A DNA stretch of 15,222 bases from Candidatus Shapirobacteria bacterium CG06_land_8_20_14_3_00_40_12 (GTDB lineage Bacteria > Patescibacteriota > Microgenomatia > UBA12405): assembly GCA_002780135.1 (NCBI GenBank), contig PEWA01000027.1, positions 1 through 15,222 of the forward strand. Direction: 5' to 3'. Both the position numbers and the translations under genes were made by a program. Under the pieces are notes generated by a model, which saw nothing but the letters and a program-made list of their open reading frames with translations, had not been told where the DNA came from and did not search any database. Below, piece after piece: positions 5,738 to 11,911 of the stretch; positions within the stretch are counted from its first letter, which is position 1, and every line of letters begins with the position of its first letter.

Positions 5738-6985
5738 ATGAATTCTAAAGGTCGCAATTTAGTAATTTATCTCGGTCTCTTTATAACTCTTTCGGGAATC
5801 AGTTTTTTTGCATCCTCAAAATTTTTTCCCATCAAGTTTAAACCCGGCTCAAACTCAACTCCGACTGTTACTAATCCAGCTACCAAAAAAACCGGCGTTC
5901 TTGTTTTTGAAGGACCAAAAACTGAATTATGTCCTTTAAACGGGCAACTTTTTACCAAAGAAGAAAAGGCTATTTGGGAAAAACGCCGGCCGCTTTTAGT
6001 GATGGTTGAAAACCACGCCGATTCCCGTCCTCAATCTGGTTTTAATAGCGCCGATGTTGTCTATGAAGCCAACTCTGAAGGTGGTATCACCCGGTTTATG
6101 GGTGTTTTCTACTGTAATATCGTTAAGGGAGCCGGTACCAACTATGATGTTGGTCCGGTTCGCTCTGCCCGGACTTATTTCCTTGACTTGGCCTCGGAAT
6201 ATGCCGATTATCCCCTTTATGCTCATGTCGGTGGTAGTAATTGCAGTGCTCCGCTTGATCCCATCACCGGTCGGGCTGCCGGTCCCTGTACTACCAACAG
6301 GAAAGCCCAAGCCTTAGAGCAAATTGCTGATTACGGTTGGCAGAACAAAGGCACCTGGGGAGATCTATCACAATTCTCCCTTTCCTATAAGGCTTGTCGT
6401 CGGGAAGAAGATCGCACTGGTGTTACTGTGGCCACCGAACATTCAATGTATTGTTCTACTGCTGAACTTTGGAATGTGGCTGCTTCCCGTGGTCTTTCAA
6501 ATTTAACTGAGGTCAAAAAAACTTCCTGGGATAAAAATTTCCGTCTCTGGTCTTTTAAACAAGTCGATTCTCCTGCCTCAACCCTTTCGGCCACAAAAGT
6601 ATCTTTTGATTGGTGGGGAGATCCGGCCTATGGAGTTACCTGGACCTATGACTCCGTTAAAAAAATCTATCTTCGTCAAAATAATGGTGTTCCCCTCATC
6701 GATTTCAATACCCAGCAACAGTTAAGCACCAAAAATATCATTATTGAGTTTACCAAAGAAAACCGTTCTATTGACTCTCATTTGCACAATCTCTATGCCG
6801 TGGTTGGTGGTGGTGGGGGAGTTTTAATCCAAAATGGTACTAAAATTGATATTACCTGGTCAAAACCAAATCGGACCGCCCGGACTATTTATAAAGACAA
6901 ACTTGGTAAAGAGGTTAACTTTGTCCCCGGTACCATCTGGATAGAAATTCTGCCTTTGGGAAACAAGGTCAGCTATGAAAGTTGA
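5738..6985 (+). CDS. DUF3048 (YerB-like) exported protein
   Basis: 415 residues. An N-terminal hydrophobic segment (about 8-30) acts as a signal anchor; there is no lipobox cysteine, unlike YerB lipoproteins. A T/P/N-rich linker is followed by the DUF3048 core: RRPLLVMVENHADSRPQSG, ADVVYEANSEGGITRFMGVFY and VGPVRSARTYFLDLASEY, with a C-terminal block from about 285 including FTKENRSIDSHLHNLYAVVGGGGG. The role is unknown; the position upstream of secDF and the anchor place it on the outer face of the membrane. Several cysteines (for instance in YCN, SNCS, GPCT, YKAC, MYCS) could form disulfides outside the cell. Its end overlaps the next gene's ATG by 11 nt. Confidence 0.92.
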   Translation: MNSKGRNLVIYLGLFITLSGISFFASSKFFPIKFKPGSNSTPTVTNPATKKTGVLVFEGPKTELCPLNGQLFTKEEKAIWEKRRPLLVMVENHADSRPQSGFNSADVVYEANSEGGITRFMGVFYCNIVKGAGTNYDVGPVRSARTYFLDLASEYADYPLYAHVGGSNCSAPLDPITGRAAGPCTTNRKAQALEQIADYGWQNKGTWGDLSQFSLSYKACRREEDRTGVTVATEHSMYCSTAELWNVAASRGLSNLTEVKKTSWDKNFRLWSFKQVDSPASTLSATKVSFDWWGDPAYGVTWTYDSVKKIYLRQNNGVPLIDFNTQQQLSTKNIIIEFTKENRSIDSHLHNLYAVVGGGGGVLIQNGTKIDITWSKPNRTARTIYKDKLGKEVNFVPGTIWIEILPLGNKVSYES

Positions 6986-7547
6986 AACCAGTCTCAAAAC
7001 CATTCTTACTTCCAAAACCCGCTGTAAGTTAATAAATATATTTTTTAGCCACCCCCGCGAGTTATTTTTTGTCCGCCAACTCGTCCGGCTCTGTGATGAG
7101 GAAATCAATTCTGTTCGCCGGGAGCTTTCCAGTCTAAAAAATATTAATCTGCTTCTTTCCGAAGTTAGGGGTAATCGGCTTTTTTATTATCCCAATCTTC
7201 GTCATCCCCTTTTTTCAAATTTAGTTGGTCTGGCCTACAAAAGTTTGCCATTCTGCGAAGAGTTATCTAAGGCCGATGCAGTGGTGGCCACTTACCCATT
7301 TTTACTTTGGGACAAGGGCAACTCTGATAAAATTGACGTCATTGTAGTTGGTGATTTACCCCTCAGAACTATAGAATCAGCCATGAAGTCCGAAGAAAAG
7401 CGCCGCGATTCGGAGTTCAACTACATGGTCATGGATCGAAATGAGCTTCATCTTCGTCAAAATAAACGGGATCCATTTTTAGTCGATTTCTTTCTTACCT
7501 CACCCCTTGTTATAATTGGCCAGCCCGGAATTTTTTCAGGATTTTAA
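6975..7547 (+). CDS. Winged-helix regulator fused to a degenerate MNT nucleotidyltransferase domain
   Basis: 190 residues. Residues 5-75 look like an ArsR-type winged helix (KTRCKLINIFFSHPRELFFVRQLVR, then a second helix NSVRRELSSLKNINLL and wing LSEVRGNRLFYYPN). Residues about 95-185 follow the MNT-type nucleotidyltransferase often fused to such helices: NSDKIDVIVVGDL (116-128), EFNYMVMDRNELHLR, and FFLTSPLVIIG. The G-S motif that should precede the catalytic SDxD strand is missing (YPFLLWDKG instead), so the domain is probably not catalytic and may only sense or bind. It overlaps DUF3048 by 11 nt and the AbrB gene by one base (TAATG), so the three are tightly coupled. Confidence 0.8.
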   Translation: MKVETSLKTILTSKTRCKLINIFFSHPRELFFVRQLVRLCDEEINSVRRELSSLKNINLLLSEVRGNRLFYYPNLRHPLFSNLVGLAYKSLPFCEELSKADAVVATYPFLLWDKGNSDKIDVIVVGDLPLRTIESAMKSEEKRRDSEFNYMVMDRNELHLRQNKRDPFLVDFFLTSPLVIIGQPGIFSGF

Positions 7548-7747
7548 TGGCCGTAACCAGAAAAGTTATCAAAACGGGTAATAGTCTCTGTGTCACTTTA
7601 CCCACCAAAATAATAAAATCCCTTGATATAAAAGAGGGGGATTTAGCAAGATTTAAGTTTAAATATTCCAAAGCCTCAATTACCTATACCTTTACTGGGC
7701 ATCCCCGACAATTATCTCTTGACATCAAAAAGAATGATTCCACTTAG
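7547..7747 (+). CDS. AbrB/MazE (SpoVT-AbrB) domain protein
   Basis: 66 residues. RKVIKTGNSLCVTLPTKIIKSLDIKEGD is the swapped-hairpin AbrB/MazE DNA-binding motif, present in transition-state regulators and antitoxins. The C-terminal 30 residues are basic and polar. It starts inside the stop of the wHTH-MNT gene (TAATG) and its end overlaps the start of secD by 14 nt. No toxin gene follows, so an antitoxin role is unsupported; with the preceding regulator it is more likely a local regulator. Confidence 0.85.
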   Translation: MAVTRKVIKTGNSLCVTLPTKIIKSLDIKEGDLARFKFKYSKASITYTFTGHPRQLSLDIKKNDST

Positions 7748-9077
7748 CAAAAAAACCCTCAATCTTTTTTACACCATTGTCGGTTTAACCCTAGTCTGTC
7801 TGGTGGTTAACCTCCCCCCCTCTTTTACCCTTTTTGGTAAAACTCTATATCGCCCTTCCTTTGATTTCAAATTAGGTGCGGCTGAAATAAAACCCAACCT
7901 CGATCTTCGTTACGGTCTTGATCTAGCTGGTGGTGCCTCTCTGGTTTTTGAGATTGATACCAAAAACACCACTGCCTCCAGCTTAACTGATGCCCTGGAA
8001 TCACTCAAAACAAATATTGAGCGTCGGATCAATCTTTTTGGGGTTTCCGAATCCAATGTTTCCATTAGCCGGGAAACTGATTCTTATCGCCTGATTGTTG
8101 AGCTACCTGGCGTTAGTGATGTCAATGAGGCAGTTAAACTAATCGGTCAAACTGCCAGTCTTAAATTTATGGGGATAATTGATATTCCCCCAGAGGCCAC
8201 TGCTACTGCCACTCTTAATGATATTCTCAAAGATACCGGTTTAAATGGTTCACACTTAGTCAAAGCCAAGCCTGAACCCAATCCCAACACCGGCGCCATG
8301 GAAGTATCACTGGTGTTTAATGCTGCTGGTACCAAACTATTTGAAAAAGCCACCAAAGATTATCTAAATAAGAGAATCGCTATTGTCCTGGACAATCAAA
8401 TTGTTACCAGCCCCACTGTCCAAACGGTTATTCCCGACGGCCTTGCAGTAATCAACGGTGATTTTGACATCAAGTCCGCCAAGGCCCTCTCGGCCCAGCT
8501 CAACGCCGGCGCTCTTCCCTTAAGTATTAAACTGATCGAACAGTTCCAGGTTGGTGCCATCCTCGGTAAAGATTCCATCAACAAGGGTATCCGGGCCGGC
8601 TTGGTAGGTCTGGGGCTAGTCGCTCTGTTTATGATTGGCAATTATGGTTATTTGGGTTTTATCTCGGTTATTGGTCTTTTTATTTATGGTCTTCTGACTT
8701 TAACTCTTTATCGTCTTATTCCGGTAACCCTCACCTTTCCGGGTATTGTTGGTTTTATTTTATCTGTCGGTATGGCTGTTGATAGTAATATTTTGATTTT
8801 CGAACGGCTAAAAGAAGAAATCCGCTCCGGCCGGCCTTGGAATACCGCTATGGAATTAGGTTTTGGTCGGGCCTGGGATTCCATCAAGGACGCCAACGCC
8901 TGCACTATTATCACCGGCCTGATTCTTTTCAATCCTTTTAATTGGAACTTTCTGAACTCCTCCGGTATCGTTCGCGGTTTTGCTGTTACCCTGATTTTGG
9001 GAATTATTATTGGCATCTTTACCGGCGTAGTTGTCACCCGAAACCTATTAAGAGTTTTGGCTAGAAAAAAATTATGA
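7734..9077 (+). CDS. secD: Protein translocase subunit SecD
   Basis: About 447 residues from ATG 7734. SecD works with SecF at the SecYEG channel and uses the proton-motive force to pull exported proteins across. Seen: one N-terminal membrane span, then DLRYGLDLAGGASLVFEID (family motif), a large external P1 region, NAGALPLSIKLIEQFQVGAILG, then five membrane spans with SVGMAVDSNILIFERLKEE and a GRAWDSIKDAN loop. A TTG at 7719 is in frame, but ATG 7734 gives the usual short N-terminus. It overlaps the AbrB gene by 14 nt and secF by ATGA. Confidence 0.96.
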   Translation: MIPLSKKTLNLFYTIVGLTLVCLVVNLPPSFTLFGKTLYRPSFDFKLGAAEIKPNLDLRYGLDLAGGASLVFEIDTKNTTASSLTDALESLKTNIERRINLFGVSESNVSISRETDSYRLIVELPGVSDVNEAVKLIGQTASLKFMGIIDIPPEATATATLNDILKDTGLNGSHLVKAKPEPNPNTGAMEVSLVFNAAGTKLFEKATKDYLNKRIAIVLDNQIVTSPTVQTVIPDGLAVINGDFDIKSAKALSAQLNAGALPLSIKLIEQFQVGAILGKDSINKGIRAGLVGLGLVALFMIGNYGYLGFISVIGLFIYGLLTLTLYRLIPVTLTFPGIVGFILSVGMAVDSNILIFERLKEEIRSGRPWNTAMELGFGRAWDSIKDANACTIITGLILFNPFNWNFLNSSGIVRGFAVTLILGIIIGIFTGVVVTRNLLRVLARKKL

Positions 9078-9928
9078 ACATCATGAAATTTCGTCCCCTA
9101 TTTTTTGTAATATCAACTTTTCTTATTGGCATTTCTATCTTTTCCATTATTAAATGGGGTTTTCAATATTCCGAAGACTTTAAAGGTGGTGCCACTTTCG
9201 AAATCAAAATGCCTAACACTAAAAACAATTCCCAAATAGAAAAAATCTTTAACGATCAGCTTGTCGGCCTTAAGTCAGTCTCGGGAACCTCCGGGATCTA
9301 TACCGTAAAACTATTGGACATCGCCCAGGATAAAAAATTAACCCTGGAAAAAAATCTCAAGGCCATAGATAAAGATTTTGAAGTTCTGCAATTTAGCACC
9401 CGTGGTCCGAGTCTGGGCAAAGAGCTTATCAAGAAAACCATTTACGCTATTATTTTTTCCTCTCTGGCCTTACTTTTATTTATTGGCTCCCGCTTCTCCG
9501 ATTTTTCTTTTGGTGCCGGTGCGGTTTTGGCCATGTTCCATGACTCTTTTATTCTCATCGGCATGTTTTCCCTTTTAGGTCATTTTTTTGGGGCGCAGCT
9601 TGACACCCTCTTTGTTACAGCCCTCCTGACTACTCTTTCCGCCTCAGTTCATGACACCGTCGTTACTTTTGACCGGATTCGGGAACTTAAACGTTTTACC
9701 GCTACCCATTCCTGGACTGAATTGGCCAATCGGGCCGTTACCGAAGTTATTGTTCGATCAATTAACAACTCCATGACCATTATCTTTATGTTGCTCTCCC
9801 TGGTGGCTCTTGGCGGCTCCACCACCCGTTGGTTTGCCGCCGCTCTCTTAATCGGGGTTGTCTGTGGTACCTATTCCTCTACTGCCGTCGCCATCCCCTT
9901 GGTTTTGTTATTTAAACGAAAAAAATGA
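9074..9928 (+). CDS. secF: Protein translocase subunit SecF
   Basis: 284 residues, partner of SecD. Seen: N-terminal span, FQYSEDFKGGATFEIKM (family motif), external domain, then membrane spans with SVHDTVVTFDRIRELKR and NRAVTEVIVRSINNSMT. Length is normal. ATG 9074 overlaps the secD stop (ATGA); ATG 9083 is an in-frame alternative. It ends in ATGA with the next small gene. No yajC is present in the window. Confidence 0.96.
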   Translation: MNIMKFRPLFFVISTFLIGISIFSIIKWGFQYSEDFKGGATFEIKMPNTKNNSQIEKIFNDQLVGLKSVSGTSGIYTVKLLDIAQDKKLTLEKNLKAIDKDFEVLQFSTRGPSLGKELIKKTIYAIIFSSLALLLFIGSRFSDFSFGAGAVLAMFHDSFILIGMFSLLGHFFGAQLDTLFVTALLTTLSASVHDTVVTFDRIRELKRFTATHSWTELANRAVTEVIVRSINNSMTIIFMLLSLVALGGSTTRWFAAALLIGVVCGTYSSTAVAIPLVLLFKRKK

Positions 9929-10167
9929 AAGTCCGTACATCCATTAAACAAAATTTCGAAATCAGAGATGGGCGGATATTTGTTGGAGGTGTTGAATTAC
10001 TAGTTCGATCTGGGATTACACCGGCCTATCTCCCCGAAACACGAAAGAAAGCTCTACCTCGACGGAAAAAATACAACTTTCCTCCAGACCAAGGCGGAGC
10101 CAGGTCATTTTTGACTACCCCTGCCGCCGACGATGAAGAATTTCAAATAGAAATGAAAATAGCTTAA
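9925..10167 (+). CDS. Unrecognised 80-residue protein coupled to secF
   Basis: Begins in the secF stop (ATGA). It is soluble, basic in the middle (ETRKKALPRRKKYNFPP) and acidic near the end (ADDEEF). The first 40 residues, with EIRDGRIFVGGVELLVRSG, look like two short strands. I recognise no family. The tight coupling suggests it is expressed with SecDF. Its TAA overlaps the TAA of the convergent CCA-adding enzyme gene at a shared TTAA. Confidence 0.6.
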   Translation: MKVRTSIKQNFEIRDGRIFVGGVELLVRSGITPAYLPETRKKALPRRKKYNFPPDQGGARSFLTTPAADDEEFQIEMKIA

Positions 10168-11480
10168 ATATATTTTTTTATTTTTTCCAGCAATACCTCC
10201 CTTTCGTTCAGTTTCGGATTCTCTTCCACTTCGGCAAAAAGCTTAACCAAAACCTCTCCCACTTTTCGTCCCGGTTTTATCTTTAGTATTTCCATCACGT
10301 CTTCGCCGTTAATCTTCAGATCCTTAATTGAAAATGGTTGTTTCTGTACCTCAATTAATCTTTTTTTAAATAATTCCCAGCGCCAGCTGCTCTCCCTCGC
10401 CCCACCGCCAATCCGGTCTCCCCGTCGCAAAGCAATCATATCGTCCAAATATGAGACGGTTACATTGCGAATGAAACGTCTAATGGCTTTGTCAGTCTGC
10501 AATTCACTGGCCGTAAACATATGCCAGCGGACCAAAATAAACAATTTTTGTAACTCCTCATTTGACAGTTTTAATCTCTTGCCGATGGCCACTGCCATCC
10601 GGCTACCAATTACTTCATGGTTATAAAAAGTATTTTCGCCACCGATCTCTTTTATGGTTTTGGCTTTACCAATATCGTGCAAAAAAGCTGCCAGCCGGGT
10701 TAGTGGATCGGCTGATTCACAGTTATTAAGAGTTTCGAGATTATGTTTCCAGACATCATAAATATGATGCCCCTTTTGAGCCATGCCCACTCCCAAAAGC
10801 ATTTCCGGCATCAATTCTCTCAAAATACTGCTATTTTTAAGTATTATCATTCCGTCACCGGGGTGGTCAGACTTTAAAATCAGAAATAATTCTTCCCGGA
10901 TTCTTTCCCCGGCAATCTTTTGCAAAAGACTGGCATTTTCTTGAATACTGGTAAATGTATTTTCTTCAATTACAAACCCCAATTGAGCCGACAATCTCAC
11001 CGCCCGCATCATCCGCAGAGCATCTTCCTTAAATCTTTCATCCGGCTCTCCCACCGCCCGAATAATTTTGTTTTTTATATCTTCTTGCCCCCCAAACAGA
11101 TCAATTATTTTTCCGGCAGTATCCATCGCCATCGAATTAATTGTGAAATCTCTTCTTTTCAAATCTTCTTCAATTGTTTTTCCCCATTCCACCTTACCCG
11201 GATGTCGCGAGTCGCTATAGTTTTTCTCGGTCCGATAAGTCGTAATTTCGTATATATCAATGCCCGATACTACCGAAAAAGTCCCAAAAGCATTATTACA
11301 AAAAGAGTTTTTGGGAAATATCTTTTTCATTTCCTCCGGAGTTAAATTGGTAGCAAAATCCCAGTCATAAACTTCCCGGCCAATTATCATATCCCTCACT
11401 GCCCCGCCGACAACATAGATCTCGGCTTTGGCCGCGGTAAATTTTTTCATCAAATCGATAACTTTTTTGGGCAACTCCAT
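10164..11480 (-). CDS. cca: CCA-adding tRNA nucleotidyltransferase (class II) with HD domain
   Basis: Adds or repairs the 3' CCA of tRNAs. Seen in 438 residues: VVGGAVRDMIIG (23-34), catalytic DWD (39-41), RTEKNYSDSRHP, the metal/ribose motif EEDLKRRDFTINSMAMD (105-120), EDALRMMRAVRLSAQLGF (152-169) for base selection, then an HD phosphohydrolase domain with HNLETL (H246), LAAFLHDIGKA (H268, D269) and FYNHEVIGSRMA (H288). A poly(A) polymerase (pcnB) annotation is the alternative, but the HD domain is typical of bacterial CCA enzymes. Start: ATG 11480, 5 nt after TAAAAT; no Shine-Dalgarno. Confidence 0.95.
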   Translation of the reverse strand: MELPKKVIDLMKKFTAAKAEIYVVGGAVRDMIIGREVYDWDFATNLTPEEMKKIFPKNSFCNNAFGTFSVVSGIDIYEITTYRTEKNYSDSRHPGKVEWGKTIEEDLKRRDFTINSMAMDTAGKIIDLFGGQEDIKNKIIRAVGEPDERFKEDALRMMRAVRLSAQLGFVIEENTFTSIQENASLLQKIAGERIREELFLILKSDHPGDGMIILKNSSILRELMPEMLLGVGMAQKGHHIYDVWKHNLETLNNCESADPLTRLAAFLHDIGKAKTIKEIGGENTFYNHEVIGSRMAVAIGKRLKLSNEELQKLFILVRWHMFTASELQTDKAIRRFIRNVTVSYLDDMIALRRGDRIGGGARESSWRWELFKKRLIEVQKQPFSIKDLKINGEDVMEILKIKPGRKVGEVLVKLFAEVEENPKLNEREVLLEKIKKYI

Positions 11481-11485
11481 AGCTT

Positions 11486-11491
11486 ATTTTA
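11486..11491 (-). promoter_or_regulatory. -10 box for the CCA-adding enzyme gene
   Basis: AAGGTAAAATAAGCT then ATG on the minus strand: TAAAAT lies exactly 5 nt before the start codon, giving a leaderless transcript. Confidence 0.6.
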
Positions 11492-11513
11492 CCTTAAATA
11501 TTTTGTTCCAACC

Positions 11514-11545
11514 AAAAATCCCCCTCGGCACAGCCGGGGGGATTT
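11514..11545 (-). terminator. Hairpin terminator after the RRM gene
   Basis: AAATCCCCC (11516-11524) pairs with GGGGGATTT (11537-11545), enclosing CGGC-ACA-GCCG. Read on the minus strand it is followed by a run of five T (plus 11514-11518, partly inside the stem), 20 nt after the RRM stop and before the next promoter. Its outer AAATCCC/GGGATTT arms resemble those of the two-hairpin repeat family, so it may be a domesticated fragment of that element. Confidence 0.65.
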
Positions 11546-11564
11546 AAGTGTCTACAAAAATAAC

Positions 11565-11828
11565 TTATACAGTTTTTTCGGGACGGGGTAATGCTTCCTT
11601 AACGACCATTTTTCGGCCGCCTTGGTCACTACCATCAAGGGCGGTAATCGCCTTAGCCGCGTCTTCGTCTTTTTCAAATTCGACGAAACCAAATCCGCGA
11701 CTTCGCTGATTCATCTTATCAATAACGACATTAGCGTCCGTCACTGTTCCGATAGCTGCAAAGAGCTCGCGGAGTTGGTCGCTTGTCATGGTATAGGGTA
11801 AATTCCCTACAAAAAGCTTTTTTGCCAT
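11565..11828 (-). CDS. RRM-domain RNA-binding protein
   Basis: 87 residues, one RNA-recognition motif with a short tail. RNP2 is KLFVGNLPY (residues 3-11); RNP1 is RSRGFGFVEF (about 43-52), with the aromatic residues that stack on RNA bases. This is the small single-RRM protein type (Rbp/glycine-rich-like) found in cyanobacteria and many CPR. ATG 11828 is chosen over an in-frame TTG at 11852, because the RRM begins right after MAK and a TATAAA box lies 13 nt upstream. It is divergent from recJ across a 24-bp palindrome (11863-11886). Confidence 0.93.
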   Translation of the reverse strand: MAKKLFVGNLPYTMTSDQLRELFAAIGTVTDANVVIDKMNQRSRGFGFVEFEKDEDAAKAITALDGSDQGGRKMVVKEALPRPEKTV

Positions 11829-11841
11829 TCTTTCTGCCTGA

Positions 11842-11847
11842 TTTATA
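11842..11847 (-). promoter_or_regulatory. -10 box for the RRM gene
   Basis: TATAAA on the minus strand, 13 nt before the ATG at 11828, giving a 5' leader of about 7 nt. The corresponding -35 position, 17 nt further upstream (plus 11865-11870), coincides with one arm of the TGTTGAC palindrome. Confidence 0.45.
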
Positions 11848-11862
11848 AACAAAAATAAAGAT

Positions 11863-11886
11863 TGTTGACGCCAGGCTTTGTCAACA
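11863..11886. promoter_or_regulatory. Operator-like inverted repeat between the RRM gene and recJ
   Basis: TGTTGAC (11863-11869), 10 nt, then GTCAACA (11880-11886), a perfect 7-bp inverted repeat. One arm covers the -35 position of the RRM promoter; the other overlaps the -35 (TTGTCA) of recJ. This geometry would suit a dimeric regulator acting on both genes; no candidate protein is evident. Confidence 0.4.
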
Positions 11887-11906
11887 CCGTAATTATAACA
11901 TAAAAT
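11878..11906 (+). promoter_or_regulatory. Promoter for recJ (TTGTCA-17-TAAAAT)
   Basis: -35 TTGTCA (11878-11883), a 17-nt spacer and -10 TAAAAT (11901-11906), 5 nt before the ATG at 11912. It is one of the most complete two-box promoters in the window and again predicts a leaderless message. Confidence 0.7.
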
Positions 11907-11911
11907 GAGGC

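Noticed and set aside
7547..7747. AbrB-like protein as antitoxin of a toxin-antitoxin pair
   Set aside because: The neighbours are a winged-helix/MNT protein and secD. The MNT protein lacks catalytic residues and the typical HEPN partner is absent, so a TA module is not supported.
10920..11345. Open frame of 141 codons on the plus strand
   Set aside because: It is antisense to the conserved catalytic domain of the CCA-adding enzyme and has no protein-like features.
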